This document shows, piece after piece, positions 34,963 to 43,893 of a DNA stretch of 64,000 nt. Numbering within the stretch: position 1 is the stretch's first letter; every line of letters starts with the position of its first letter. The position numbers were made by a program, and so were the translations under genes. The notes under the pieces were generated by a model. It had not been told where the DNA came from. It did not search any database and saw nothing but the letters and a program-made list of their open reading frames with translations. The stretch spans positions 16,934 to 80,933 of the forward strand of contig NZ_LBMD01000019.1 of assembly GCF_001293645.1 (NCBI RefSeq), in the 5' to 3' direction. The DNA is from Bacillus sp. CHD6a. Lineage in GTDB: Bacteria > Bacillota > Bacilli > Bacillales > Bacillaceae_I.

Positions 34963-35541
34963 TTATTTCGCCCACATTTCAGCAGGGTTTAATTCGTAAA
35001 TTCCTGCTTCTCTATACATGTAATGATTAATAATGAATTCCCTGCGAATCGTTGCATAGTCCTCATGGAATTGTTTGATGTGTTCATTAATTTCCTTTTC
35101 GCTGTATTTTTTACCCATTTCCAAGTCTTTTAGGATATGTTCAAAAACAATTAGTTTCTTCTTTCTTTGCGCAGGAATGGTTTTCAATGTCCCATCTTTG
35201 GCAAGGAAATTTTGCAAGATCTGCTCCCTCTCTTTTTGCTCTTCCATCGTCCTCTCCCCTTTCCCACTTCTTTCTAACACGATAAAAAGACCTTCACTAT
35301 GTTGTCTTAAAGCCTTTGAATTTAAATAATAATAGACCGTGTTTTTTTCTCTTCTTTCGTACACAGCACTTACTTCTTTAAGCTTAGAAATATGATGGGA
35401 AATCGTCGGGGGCTTTACCCCTAATCTTTCTGCTAATTCTTGTCCACTTAATGGTTCTTCCGTGGATAACAAGACAAGCAGTTTTATTCTAGTTGTATCT
35501 CCCATTACTTTGTAAAAGTTAACGAGTTTATCCAGTTGCAG
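34963..35541 (-). CDS. ArsR-type regulator with C-terminal DUF2087 domain, non-AUG start
   Basis: Winged-helix repressor: recognition helix region VKPPTISHHISKLKEVSAVY, wing YERREKNTVYYYL, then a C-terminal DUF2087 domain (KKLIVFEHILKDLEMGKKYS ... EDYATIRREFIIN). The first ATG (35505) would start inside helix 1, because in-frame upstream codons encode LQLDKLVNFYKVMGDTTRIK, normal for ArsR proteins. The only good ribosome site (AAGGAG at 35551-35556) points to CTG 35541, or ATT 35544, as start. No AUG, GUG or UUG is available there. Upstream lie two overlapping palindromes that fit autoregulation. Ligand unknown. Confidence 0.8.
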   Translation of the reverse strand: MQLDKLVNFYKVMGDTTRIKLLVLLSTEEPLSGQELAERLGVKPPTISHHISKLKEVSAVYERREKNTVYYYLNSKALRQHSEGLFIVLERSGKGERTMEEQKEREQILQNFLAKDGTLKTIPAQRKKKLIVFEHILKDLEMGKKYSEKEINEHIKQFHEDYATIRREFIINHYMYREAGIYELNPAEMWAK

Positions 35542-35564
35542 AATAGTTCACTCCTTCACCTTAT

Positions 35565-35598
35565 ATTAGATGTTCATCTAATTAGATGATAATCTAAT
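35565..35598 (-). promoter_or_regulatory. Tandem operator palindromes of the ArsR/DUF2087 gene
   Basis: ATTAGATG-TT-CATCTAAT (35565-35582) overlaps ATTAGAT-GATA-ATCTAAT (35581-35598). Both are perfect dyads with the same half site. Position 10-45 bases ahead of the ribosome site suits self-repression. Confidence 0.7.
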
Positions 35599-35610
35599 AA
35601 CAAGGTAAAA

Positions 35611-35721
35611 TCAACCTTTTTTCTCATTTTTCTTTAATATTGATCCTTTTTCTTCCACACTAATGATATTAAGCTTGGCTAATACTTCCGCATAAAAAAT
35701 GAGCTTACTATTTTTCCCCAT
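35611..35721 (-). CDS. Putative 36-aa protein
   Basis: MGKNSKLIFYAEVLAKLNII followed by a Lys/Glu-rich tail. GGAG lies 9 bases ahead of the ATG at 35721. One amphipathic helix can be seen. It lies directly upstream of the ArsR gene on the same strand. No family recognised; it could be chance. Confidence 0.4.
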   Translation of the reverse strand: MGKNSKLIFYAEVLAKLNIISVEEKGSILKKNEKKG

Positions 35722-35863
35722 TTTTATCATCTCCATTTTTGCCCTTGAGCAACTTTTTTAGTCTTAGTAAATTATATGAAGAAGAAGAAAAAATGATACA
35801 CACATACAACTTTTAGAAAAAAAAAAACAAACGTCAGGTCTTTTTTAGTTAGTCGGTTATTCA

Positions 35864-35994
35864 CCGCTGTTGATTTCCGCAAACGGCTTCGCTTTCCTAG
35901 GGGCTGACGTGAGCCTCCTCGGCAACGCCTGCGGGGGTCTCCACCTAGCGCTATCTCCCTAAGGAGTCTTCGCCTTTTGCTCCAATAAACAGCT
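35864..35994 (-). repeat. Solo core repeat, inverted
   Basis: CCGCTGTTGATTTCCGCAAA ... GCTCCAATAAACAGCT on plus; complete core on minus without MITE arms. Lies in the 560-bp gap between the 36-aa frame and ogt. Confidence 0.85.
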
Positions 35995-36089
35995 ATAAAT
36001 TACAAGGACAACATGTTACTGCATTTTCATTTATTTCATTTTAATGTTTTTCACAAACGCTTAAGAGAATGAAGTCTCCTTAATGATAC

Positions 36090-36208
36090 GAGTGGAAGCC
36101 GCGCAGAAACCCGCGGGAGGAAGGGACAGGTGGGACTCCTTGTCGCAGTAAGGGAGGCTCATGGACCGCCCGCAGGCAAGCGAAGCGCCAAGAACGGAAA
36201 TCTACGGG
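36090..36208 (+). repeat. Type-B core repeat
   Basis: GTGGAAGCCGCGCAGAAAC ... CCGCCCGCAGGCAAGCGAAG ... AGAACGGAAATCTACGGG. Diverged from the type-B copy at 7186. Nothing else is evident in this gap. Confidence 0.72.
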
Positions 36209-36229
36209 TTTTTTTCTTTCTTTTTTCAT

Positions 36230-36262
36230 AAAAAAGTACGATAGCATAAATGCTATCGTACC
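36230..36262 (-). terminator. Terminator of ogt
   Basis: Perfect 12-bp stem GTACGATAGCAT / ATGCTATCGTAC, then T6 on the minus strand. Confidence 0.9.
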
Positions 36263-36287
36263 TTGTTGTAACTTTATTTTTTTTGCA

Positions 36288-36773
36288 CTATGCCCATGCG
36301 CCTTCTAATCTTAACAGTTCTTCTTTCATTCCAATTTTATCCCCTGCATAACCTACCAGCGCTTTATTCTTACCAATGACACGGTGGCAAGGAATGACAA
36401 TCGGAAGCCGATTTCTTCGATTCGCTTGTCCAATTGCTCTGACTGCTAATGGTCTGTTAATTTCTATAGCAATATCCTGATAACATTTCACTTCACCATA
36501 AGGAATGTTACACAACGCATTCCAAACTTCCTCTTGAAAAGGGGTACCGTCCAAATTATAAGGTACTTCAAATGAGGAACGACTGCCCGCAAAATATTCT
36601 TGAAGTTGGGATATCACCATCTGACAGGTTGGATCTTCAGGGGCAAACACGTAAAGACCATCTTTGCTGTAATTAAGAAAATCTGCATCAAACTCTATCC
36701 TAACCAAATGATCCATACGACATATTACGTAAATAGTACCGATTGGAGTTGGTGTGCTACTGTACTGGTACAT
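36288..36773 (-). CDS. ogt: Methylated-DNA--protein-cysteine methyltransferase
   Basis: Suicide repair protein removing methyl from O6-methylguanine. 161 aa. Active site IPCHRVIGKN near residue 125 and helix-turn-helix with the arginine finger LAVRAIGQANRRN near 108. AGAGGG precedes the ATG. It starts 29 bp after the stop of the PAS kinase, so the two may share a transcript. Confidence 0.93.
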   Translation of the reverse strand: MYQYSSTPTPIGTIYVICRMDHLVRIEFDADFLNYSKDGLYVFAPEDPTCQMVISQLQEYFAGSRSSFEVPYNLDGTPFQEEVWNALCNIPYGEVKCYQDIAIEINRPLAVRAIGQANRRNRLPIVIPCHRVIGKNKALVGYAGDKIGMKEELLRLEGAWA

Positions 36774-36802
36774 GTTAAATACCCTCTTTCTTTTCAGCCA
36801 AT

Positions 36803-39013
36803 TTAAAGATCAGTTGGAGACCCTATTGGTAATTTTATATGGAAGGTAGTACCTTTGCCGACTTCGCTGCTGACTTCAATGGTACCATTATGTTCCTCTA
36901 CAATTTTATAGCTTACCATAAGTCCCAACCCTGTTCCACGTTCCTTTGTTGTATAAAAAGGTTCTCCAAGCTTCTTCAACTTATCTTCCGGGATACCGAT
37001 TCCTTCATCCCTAAACGAAATCAGAACCTGTTCTCCTTCTATCTTTTTTACATCCACTGACACAGTTCCACCGCTAGGCATCACTTCTATTGCATTTTTT
37101 AAAATATTGATAAAAACTTGTTTTAATTGATTGGGTTCACAATAAATATCCGGTAACCCTTCTTCAATAAAACTAATAAACTGCACATTCTCAAGGGATG
37201 CTTGTGCACTTAACAAATCAAGGGTTTCCTTCATAATAACTGAAATATTTTTTCTTTGATAAGAAATGGCTTGTGGCTTGGCCAATACGAGAAATTCAGT
37301 AATGATGGATTCAATTCTCTTTAATTCAGAGGTGATAACATCAAAATACATGCCATATTGGTCTTCATTCATGCTGTTTTGTAAAAGTTGAATAAATCCT
37401 TTTAGAGCTGTCATTGGATTTCTTATTTCGTGTGCAATCCCAGCAGCCAATTCTCCCACAACCGTCAGGGTATCAGACTTTCTTAGCTGATCTTCCATCT
37501 CCCTTTTTTCGGTTATATTTCTAAAGATCGTCATGTGCAATCCTTCAATAACATGCTTCTTGGCAGAGTATTCAATGATCTGTACTCCACCCTCCCCTTC
37601 CATACATAATTCTCCACTTAACTCTTCGCTTTCTGGACATTCTCTCCACTGAGCTTGGAGGTCCTTCAGCTGATCTTTTGGAATGTACCAGTTAAGCTGA
37701 TTATTTATTAATTCTTCTTTAGACAGACCCATTATTTTGCTTGCATTAGGATTGGCATCTATCACATCGCATCTATTATCCCATAGAAGGATACCGTCCA
37801 TGGCATTATTAAAGATCTTTCTAAATTTTTGTTCGCTTTCTCTTAAGTCTTTCTCCATCTTCCTTCTTTCGCTCACATTTCGGAAAATAATCATATTGTA
37901 ACCATCTATAATTCCTTTGTTGGCGGTGAATTCAAGAAGTTTTTTCTGTCCATTGGGCATATGGAACTCGAGTTCTTCTCGAATTTCTCCCTTTGCTCCG
38001 AACTGTTTTACAATGGAGAACACTCTTTTATCTTTCTTTGGAACAAATTCATGAAGCTTTGAACATACCAATTCATCAAGCGGCAATTCAAAGGCTCTGC
38101 TTGCCGCAGGGTTCGCTCGTTTTATATTCCCATTATTATCTACTAATACAATTGCATCTAAAGCATGTTGGAACATCTCTCTAAAACGCTCTTCGCTTTT
38201 TTTGAGTTGCAGCTCCATATTGCGCTTTTCTGTTACGTCTCTCATTATTGCTAAATAATACTCGTCATAAATATTGGCGGTGATGGTCACTTCAAATGTT
38301 TTATGCTCACCTGAATGAAGCACTACGGGCAATTCGCCCCTAACCCTTCCATGACTATCTAGAAGATTCCAAATTTTCGTCATCTTATATTGGAAACCAT
38401 CTTGCAAAAAGTCATCTAATTTTGATTGCAAAAGATCTATTTTAGTCATGGCAAAATTAGAACAGAATGCAGGGTTAACATCGATAAATAAGCCCTTTCT
38501 ATCAAATACGACAATCCCGTCCACCGCTCTATTTATTACATCATGATACATTTGTTTACTTTTGCTTGATTCCTTTTCTAATTGTTTCTTAGCCGTTATG
38601 TCACGAATGATACATATATCCAGCCCGCTTTCGTCCGGATTACGAACAGCTGAATATTCCACAAATTTAATTGTTCCGTTATCTAAACGGACAATCAATT
38701 CATTTTTTAACTCTCCTAATTCCGTTAATTGCGCTTCCTGGTACTCCACTTCCTCTTTTGGCATTAGCTCCAGAAAATCATGTAATTTTCGACCTAATAA
38801 TTCCTCTCTTGGCATTTCAAACAGTTCGCAAGCTTTAGAATTCACTTGAAAGAATTCAACATTTTCATTAAATAAAATTATGGCATCATTGGCATGTTCA
38901 AATGTAAGTTGCAAAAACCTGTTTTCCTTTTCCAGCAATTGAAGTTTGTCAGTTAGAGTTTCTATTTCTGCCTCCAACTTTCTGGTTTCTTCCTTTACCA
39001 TGTGTTGGATCAT
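36803..39013 (-). CDS. Multi-PAS sensor histidine kinase (sporulation-kinase type)
   Basis: 736 aa, cytoplasmic; no membrane helix or signal peptide. A short N-terminal coiled coil (residues 1-35) is followed by four PAS domains (about 35-150, 155-270, 275-385 and 395-510) with PAC-type ends (IIRDITAKKQ, IMRDVTEKRN, IFRNVSERRK, IFRNITEKRE). The dimerisation domain has the phospho-accepting His in GIAHEIRNPMTALKGFIQLL (near 527), and the ATPase has NILKNAIEV, DEGIGIP and GTGLGLMVSYKI. This plan resembles KinA/KinE kinases that feed Spo0F. No response regulator is adjacent, which fits an orphan phosphorelay kinase. Confidence 0.88.
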   Translation of the reverse strand: MIQHMVKEETRKLEAEIETLTDKLQLLEKENRFLQLTFEHANDAIILFNENVEFFQVNSKACELFEMPREELLGRKLHDFLELMPKEEVEYQEAQLTELGELKNELIVRLDNGTIKFVEYSAVRNPDESGLDICIIRDITAKKQLEKESSKSKQMYHDVINRAVDGIVVFDRKGLFIDVNPAFCSNFAMTKIDLLQSKLDDFLQDGFQYKMTKIWNLLDSHGRVRGELPVVLHSGEHKTFEVTITANIYDEYYLAIMRDVTEKRNMELQLKKSEERFREMFQHALDAIVLVDNNGNIKRANPAASRAFELPLDELVCSKLHEFVPKKDKRVFSIVKQFGAKGEIREELEFHMPNGQKKLLEFTANKGIIDGYNMIIFRNVSERRKMEKDLRESEQKFRKIFNNAMDGILLWDNRCDVIDANPNASKIMGLSKEELINNQLNWYIPKDQLKDLQAQWRECPESEELSGELCMEGEGGVQIIEYSAKKHVIEGLHMTIFRNITEKREMEDQLRKSDTLTVVGELAAGIAHEIRNPMTALKGFIQLLQNSMNEDQYGMYFDVITSELKRIESIITEFLVLAKPQAISYQRKNISVIMKETLDLLSAQASLENVQFISFIEEGLPDIYCEPNQLKQVFINILKNAIEVMPSGGTVSVDVKKIEGEQVLISFRDEGIGIPEDKLKKLGEPFYTTKERGTGLGLMVSYKIVEEHNGTIEVSSEVGKGTTFHIKLPIGSPTDL

Positions 39014-39346
39014 GACCTTCCCCCACTTTTATTATATTTACATTCTTTTCTCAAAGATTATTATTATTGACGACAGACAGATAACAAATTAGTAAAAAAC
39101 ATTATTAATCAACCACTCTTTATTCTTCTACATACCTCACCATAATTCCTTTGTTCTACATTTAACGCAATAAAAAAGTCATTTCAGAAATCATTTTGTA
39201 ATAATTCCAGATTTCCTGTTGATAATGGAAGAGAGGAAAGATTTACTAGACCGTGGAAAAAGACACGAATGTATTACTCACCTTATTTAATTGTGATAAA
39301 CTATATTAGTTATAGAATTTTTCAATAGGAGTTTGATGGATTTATA
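39014..39346. other. Divergent intergenic region
   Basis: 333 bp between the PAS kinase and the radical-SAM gene. A+T rich and without a convincing reading frame; it must hold the two divergent promoters. No repeat copy lies here. Confidence 0.5.
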
Positions 39347-41110
39347 ATGAAAATAATTGCCACTACATTAAACGCGAAATATATCCATACCAATCTTGCC
39401 ATTCGCTACTTAAAAGCTTATGCAGAGCCGGATTATACAGTAGATTTAGTTGAATACACGATTAAAGATCCGGTGATGAATATTGTGTCGGACCTTATCC
39501 AAAGAAAACCGGATGTTATCGGTTTTAGCTGTTATATATGGAACATTGAAGAAACAATCAAAGTTATGAGCATGTTGAAGAAAATTAACCCAGAGCTCAT
39601 CCTCGTTCTCGGTGGACCTGAAGTAACGTATGATGTGTCGGAATGGCTTGACAGGTTGACGGACGTTGATTTTATCGTTCTTGGGGAAGGTGAAATTACT
39701 TTTAAACAACTGCTTCAAGAATTAGAAGGTGAAAGAAACTTCGAGTCCATCAGTGGCTTGGCTTATCGAGATGGAGAGCACAAAAAAATATCTCCTCAAC
39801 GAAATAAAGTAGATTTAAAAGAACTACCATCTCCATACAGATTTGAGGAGGACCTAGCACAAATTGGCAAACGAGTGACTTACTTTGAGACAAGCAGAGG
39901 GTGTCCTTTTAGCTGTCAGTTCTGTTTATCTTCGATTGAAGTGGGAGTTCGTTATTTTGACCGGGAAAAAGTAAAAGATGATATTCGTTTCCTGATGAAT
40001 AACGGAGCAAAAACGATTAAGTTTGTGGATCGCACCTTCAATATTAGTCGAAGCTATGCTATGGAAATGTTCCGGTTCTTAATTGACGAGCATCTTCCAG
40101 GGACTGTTTTCCAATTTGAGATCACTGCCGACATCATGCGACCGGAAGTTATTGAGTTCCTAAATCAAGAAGCCCCTGCTGGATTGTTCCGATTTGAGAT
40201 TGGTGTTCAGTCGACCAATGATTCCACAAACGAGCTTGTAATGCGCAAACAAAATTTCGCCAAATTATCTCGTACCGTGACCATGGTTAAAGAAGGCGGA
40301 AAGATAGATCAACACTTAGATTTAATTGCCGGTTTGCCGGAAGAAGATTACCATTCATTCAAGAAGACGTTCAATGATGTATTTGCCCTTCGTCCTGAAG
40401 AGCTGCAACTTGGTTTCTTAAAAATGTTGCGTGGAACAGGGTTAAGGATCCGTTCAAATGATCATGGATACATTTATATGGACCACGCTCCTTACGAAAT
40501 TCTTGGAAATAACATCCTTAGCTTTGATGACATCATACGAATTAAGCAAGTGGAGGACGTACTTGAAAAGTTTTGGAACGACCACCGAATGGATGCGACG
40601 GTAGAACACTTGGTTACCCATGTGTTTGAAACACCTTTTGACTTCTTCCAAGATTTCGGCGCTTATTGGGATAAACAAGGTTGGGCTAGAATTGGCCATC
40701 AATTAGAAGACCTTTACAAGCGTTTGTATTCCTTTTTACATGAAGAAAGGCCATATGCTTTATCCGTAATGGAAACGTTGATGAAGTACGACTATTTACG
40801 TCATCAAAAATTCAAGCCACGTAAACCATGGTGGCAGGATCACCTCCAAAAAGAAGATAGAACCAACATTTATAAACAAGTAATGGAAAACCCTGCGTTA
40901 TTAGGTGACCAATTTGCATCACATAACTTGAACGAAAAAGAACTATATAAACACACCATGGTTGAAAGCCTACAGTTTGATCTTGAACACTACCTTAATC
41001 ATGGTGAAATCGTTGAAGAGCAAAGCTATGCTGTCGTTTACTTCAATCAAAACACCAACAAAGCAGAAATTTATCCTTTATCATCTAAAACAAGAAAAAC
41101 TGCTAGCTGA
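39347..41110 (+). CDS. B12-binding-domain radical SAM protein with DUF4080
   Basis: 587 aa. N-terminal cobalamin-binding-like domain (residues 1-135, VIGFSCYIWNIEET and LVLGGPEVTYD). The radical SAM domain has the cluster motif GCPFSCQFC (CX3CX2C, near 185) and the C-terminal segment (about 375-560) corresponds to DUF4080. Widespread in Firmicutes; the reaction is unknown. The ribosome site is weak: GGAG lies 15 bases ahead of the ATG. Followed by a terminator that overlaps the end of a convergent small gene. Confidence 0.85.
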   Translation: MKIIATTLNAKYIHTNLAIRYLKAYAEPDYTVDLVEYTIKDPVMNIVSDLIQRKPDVIGFSCYIWNIEETIKVMSMLKKINPELILVLGGPEVTYDVSEWLDRLTDVDFIVLGEGEITFKQLLQELEGERNFESISGLAYRDGEHKKISPQRNKVDLKELPSPYRFEEDLAQIGKRVTYFETSRGCPFSCQFCLSSIEVGVRYFDREKVKDDIRFLMNNGAKTIKFVDRTFNISRSYAMEMFRFLIDEHLPGTVFQFEITADIMRPEVIEFLNQEAPAGLFRFEIGVQSTNDSTNELVMRKQNFAKLSRTVTMVKEGGKIDQHLDLIAGLPEEDYHSFKKTFNDVFALRPEELQLGFLKMLRGTGLRIRSNDHGYIYMDHAPYEILGNNILSFDDIIRIKQVEDVLEKFWNDHRMDATVEHLVTHVFETPFDFFQDFGAYWDKQGWARIGHQLEDLYKRLYSFLHEERPYALSVMETLMKYDYLRHQKFKPRKPWWQDHLQKEDRTNIYKQVMENPALLGDQFASHNLNEKELYKHTMVESLQFDLEHYLNHGEIVEEQSYAVVYFNQNTNKAEIYPLSSKTRKTAS

Positions 41111-41133
41111 TTCAGCTAACAGTTTTTCTTGTT
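41097..41133 (+). terminator. Terminator after the radical SAM gene
   Basis: AAAACTG.TAGCTG, ATT and CAGCTA.CAGTTTTT. The convergent 56-aa gene ends inside this stem (stop at 41116). Confidence 0.85.
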
Positions 41134-41286
41134 TTTCTTTTTATTATTAGACTCTATTGCATTCTCAAATGCTTTTGCAGCATTGGGATCGCCAAATTCC
41201 GGACCAAATTCCTCGTTTAAACTGTCTTGAGAAATAGCATGGTCCGAACTATGTGCCTGTTTTTGTTTTTTCTTTTTTGCATCCAT
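41116..41286 (-). CDS. Small basic protein, 56 aa
   Basis: ATG 41286 follows GGGGGC. Hydrophilic protein: a Lys/Gln-rich start (MDAKKKKQKQAHSSDH), the phrase EFGPEFGDPNAAKAFENA and a Lys/Asn-rich end. Composition recalls Bacillus small spore-associated proteins. First of three consecutive tiny minus-strand genes; family not recognised. Confidence 0.6.
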   Translation of the reverse strand: MDAKKKKQKQAHSSDHAISQDSLNEEFGPEFGDPNAAKAFENAIESNNKKKNKKNC

Positions 41287-41300
41287 TTTATATAGCCCCC

Positions 41301-41456
41301 TTATTTACCTTGTCTGCCGTGTTTAGAATTACGGTTTGCGCCTCGGATCATGTCCTCTTTATCATATGCAGCAGAGAATTCCGTATCAGGTAAGCTTTCC
41401 TTTGGAGTTTTGTTATTGTTTTTCGCTGCATCATGTGCAACTTTCCTCTTTGTCAA
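41301..41456 (-). CDS. Small basic protein, 51 aa, TTG start
   Basis: TTG at 41456 lies 6 bases after GGGGGTG. Sequence starts LTKRKVAHDAAK (Met at initiation) and ends GANRNSKHGRQGK. Hydrophilic, positively charged at both ends, with ESLPDTEFSAAYDKEDM in the middle. It ends 15 bp before the 56-aa gene, so the two are likely co-transcribed. Probably spore- or nucleic-acid-associated by composition only. Confidence 0.6.
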   Translation of the reverse strand: MTKRKVAHDAAKNNNKTPKESLPDTEFSAAYDKEDMIRGANRNSKHGRQGK

Positions 41457-41491
41457 TGCAATCACCCCCGTGTTTATAGATTGCCCCTTTG

Positions 41492-41623
41492 TTATTGTTC
41501 ACATTCTTCATATGCAATCAAAACTATTTCCTCGCCCATTTCTTCCCTAAGCTTTTGTTCATATTCTGCAATGCGATCAAGTTTATCCTGTGACAGGTTG
41601 GCAATTTCAAATTTTTTCGTCAT
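41492..41623 (-). CDS. Small acidic protein, 43 aa
   Basis: ATG 41623 follows AGGAGGG, a very strong ribosome site. The protein is helical and acidic (MTKKFEIANLSQDKLDRIAE ... ends EECEQ). No family recognised. It is upstream of the two basic small genes on the same strand and divergent from the DUF3905-like gene. Confidence 0.6.
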   Translation of the reverse strand: MTKKFEIANLSQDKLDRIAEYEQKLREEMGEEIVLIAYEECEQ

Positions 41624-41704
41624 ATTTCTTCCCTCCTACTTTTCTTCATACATACTTATTTATTTTAATGAAATGCTAAAACTATACATTCGGAGGTGAA
41701 ATCA

Positions 41705-42058
41705 ATGTCTGATAAACATAAGTCATTGGAAGTGGATGTTCCATACATGGAAGAAACAATGCCGCATCAGATCAACTCCCCTTCTTTCAAAGGCTCCTAT
41801 AAAAAAATGCAACCACCTTTTGTTAACGAACATGGCATCGTGATCGGTGACAGCAAATACAATTCAGAAGATTCTCCTCTAAATAACTGGAGCGACGAAG
41901 TGGATCCTGCCATAATGGCAGGGGACCAATGGGTACATCCAACAAACGATATCGGGTGGAACTCAGCAGAAAACCGCGAGCTTATTGAAAAATCAAAAAA
42001 GCCACAAGGTTTCCCCTTTACACACCCAGATAAAGATGTTAGTTATGATGGAGATTAA
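41705..42058 (+). CDS. DUF3905-like protein
   Basis: 117 aa from ATG 41705, which follows GGAGGTG. Hydrophilic, no membrane segment; recognisable phrases are MQPPFVNEHGIVIGDSKY, PLNNWSDEVDPAIMAGDQW and VHPTNDIGWN. I associate this with the DUF3905 family of Bacillaceae, with moderate certainty and no known function. Own terminator. Confidence 0.65.
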   Translation: MSDKHKSLEVDVPYMEETMPHQINSPSFKGSYKKMQPPFVNEHGIVIGDSKYNSEDSPLNNWSDEVDPAIMAGDQWVHPTNDIGWNSAENRELIEKSKKPQGFPFTHPDKDVSYDGD

Positions 42059-42068
42059 AATCTCATAA

Positions 42069-42097
42069 AAAAGAGACCCACTTAGGTCTCTTTTTTT
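42069..42097. terminator. Bidirectional terminator
   Basis: AGAGACC / GGTCTCT with a 6-base loop, T7 downstream on plus and T6 on minus. Serves the DUF3905-like gene and the convergent K+ transporter gene (stop at 42110). Confidence 0.87.
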
Positions 42098-42109
42098 ATT
42101 GTTTATGCG

Positions 42110-43468
42110 TCATCCAATAATAACTCTCTCTATCGGATAATGATAGTTCGGCGGTTTTTGTTTGCTTTCAAGAATGAAAAGGAATGTAAGCAATCCCACT
42201 CTACCAATAAACATCAAACAAATAATGATAAACTTGCCTATTGTAGATAGATCAGGGGTAATCCCCATTGAAAGTCCAGTTGTTCCGAAAGCTGAACAGA
42301 CTTCAAATATGATTTGTATCAACGCAAATTCTTCCGTGACGCTCAGTATAATGATAGCGGATGAACATATTAATATGGCTAGCAAAAGTACGACTAGCGA
42401 CTTAATAATATCTTCCTCATGTATTTCTCTTCCAAAAATTTTAATATTTTTATTTCCTCTTGCAAAATGAAATAAAAATAAAATATTTAATGCAAATGTG
42501 GTGGTCCTAATACCTCCACCAACGGAACTTGGGGATGCACCAATAAACATTAACCCACACATAACTAAGAGAGTAGAAAGGCCAAATTCACTGACATCCA
42601 TAGTCGCAAGGCCTCCACTTCTTGTAGTAACAGACTGGAACAATGCGTAAAATAAGGACTCATGCCAACTCATTCCCTTAAAATAAGCGTTTGATTCCAG
42701 TATTATGATAGCAAGAGCACCAAGAGTAATTAAACAAGCAAACGTTATGCATGTAATTTTCGTGAATAAAGAAAAACGGAATCTTCCATTTTTATGCATG
42801 ATGAATTCTTTTACTTCTACCAACACCGGAAAACCGATCGCACCGGCAGTAATTAAGATCATGACAATGAATTGTACGAAGTAATCATTTGCAAAAGGAA
42901 TGAGTGATTGACCGGTAATGTCAAATCCGCCATTAGTCGTCGCACTCACTGAAGCAAAAAAACCTTGAAAATACGCCTCTTGCCACGTATCAAAATGAGA
43001 TAAGAAATAAGTACCTAATATTAGTGCTCCAAGTAATTCAATCGTGAGAATCAAAAAAAGAATCTGCTTTATCAGCTTAACGATTCCTGACAGATTCGAC
43101 TGGTTTTGGTCAATCATCATCAGCCTTCTCTCTTTAAGACCTATTTTACGTCCTAAGATAAGCCAGATAAAAGTACCAACTGCCATTACCCCCACACCGC
43201 CGAATTGTAGAACAAACGCCAATATAAAGATTCCCGGCACTGTAAACGTCTCTACTGTATTTAACACTGTTAAGCCTGTTACGCTCACTGCACTGACTGC
43301 TGTAAAGAGCGCATTGATAAAGCTCCAATCCACTCCCTCGTACCTTGCAACCGGTAGACTAAGCAGGCTTACTGCAATGACGACAGCAATAAAGTAAAAA
43401 CTAACAATGAGTTGAGCAGGAGATAAATTATTTACTTTCTTACTTACTGAATTTTTTAATGTAGTCAT
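42110..43468 (-). CDS. KtrB/KtrD-type potassium uptake channel subunit
   Basis: 452 aa, Trk/Ktr/HKT family with four M1-P-M2 repeats. Selectivity-filter glycines are visible in SAVSVTGLT (about residue 59), SVSATTNGGFD (about 180), SVTTRSGGLA (about 280) and SAFGTTGLS (about 395). It would form the membrane pore, with a KtrA/KtrC-type RCK subunit not encoded nearby, as for ktrD. ATG 43468 follows AAAGGG; the upstream in-frame start at 43489 has no such site. Confidence 0.9.
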   Translation of the reverse strand: MTTLKNSVSKKVNNLSPAQLIVSFYFIAVVIAVSLLSLPVARYEGVDWSFINALFTAVSAVSVTGLTVLNTVETFTVPGIFILAFVLQFGGVGVMAVGTFIWLILGRKIGLKERRLMMIDQNQSNLSGIVKLIKQILFLILTIELLGALILGTYFLSHFDTWQEAYFQGFFASVSATTNGGFDITGQSLIPFANDYFVQFIVMILITAGAIGFPVLVEVKEFIMHKNGRFRFSLFTKITCITFACLITLGALAIIILESNAYFKGMSWHESLFYALFQSVTTRSGGLATMDVSEFGLSTLLVMCGLMFIGASPSSVGGGIRTTTFALNILFLFHFARGNKNIKIFGREIHEEDIIKSLVVLLLAILICSSAIIILSVTEEFALIQIIFEVCSAFGTTGLSMGITPDLSTIGKFIIICLMFIGRVGLLTFLFILESKQKPPNYHYPIERVIIG

Positions 43469-43550
43469 AATTGCCCTTTCACATAACAATAAATCTTAAT
43501 CAAGTTAACTAATCCCCACTTATATTACAGTATTTGTCTAATACTTTCCA

Positions 43551-43579
43551 GTATTGATTAGAAAGAATATCTCATACTA
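43551..43579 (+). promoter_or_regulatory. Possible sigma-G promoter of the SASP gene
   Basis: GTATT, a 17-base spacer and CATACTA. The -10 fits the forespore consensus CATNNTA; the -35 is only a partial match. Confidence 0.5.
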
Positions 43580-43628
43580 ATTTTACAGCTTTTATATTGA
43601 AAGCTGAACATGAAAAGGAGTGATAAGA

Positions 43629-43817
43629 ATGGCACGTAGCAATAAATTACTCGTACCTGGAATCGAGCAAGCTCTTGACCAAATCAAATATGAGATTGCT
43701 CAAGAATTTGGTGTATCTCTTGGTTCTGACACTGCTGCACGCTCCAATGGATCTGTTGGTGGAGAAATTACTAAACGCCTAGTAGCACAAGCACAATCTC
43801 AAATCAAAGGTAAATAA
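43629..43817 (+). CDS. Alpha/beta-type small acid-soluble spore protein
   Basis: 62 aa. Coats and protects spore DNA, then supplies amino acids at germination. Typical sequence: [20 protein letters not shown] with the GPR protease site around EFG, then [23 protein letters not shown] 43629 follows AAGGAG. A sigma-G-like promoter lies upstream and a terminator downstream, so it is monocistronic and forespore-specific. Confidence 0.95.
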   Translation: MARSNKLLVPGIEQALDQIKYEIAQEFGVSLGSDTAARSNGSVGGEITKRLVAQAQSQIKGK

Positions 43818-43835
43818 TTTAATAAGAATGGATAG

Positions 43836-43864
43836 AACCCAGAGTAAGCTACTCTGGGTTCCAA
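43836..43864 (+). terminator. Terminator of the SASP gene
   Basis: AACCCAGAGTA / TACTCTGGGTT, an 11-bp perfect stem with a 3-base loop. T-run weak. Confidence 0.75.
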
Positions 43865-43893
43865 TTATGTAGATTTACAGAGAACAACCGTAC

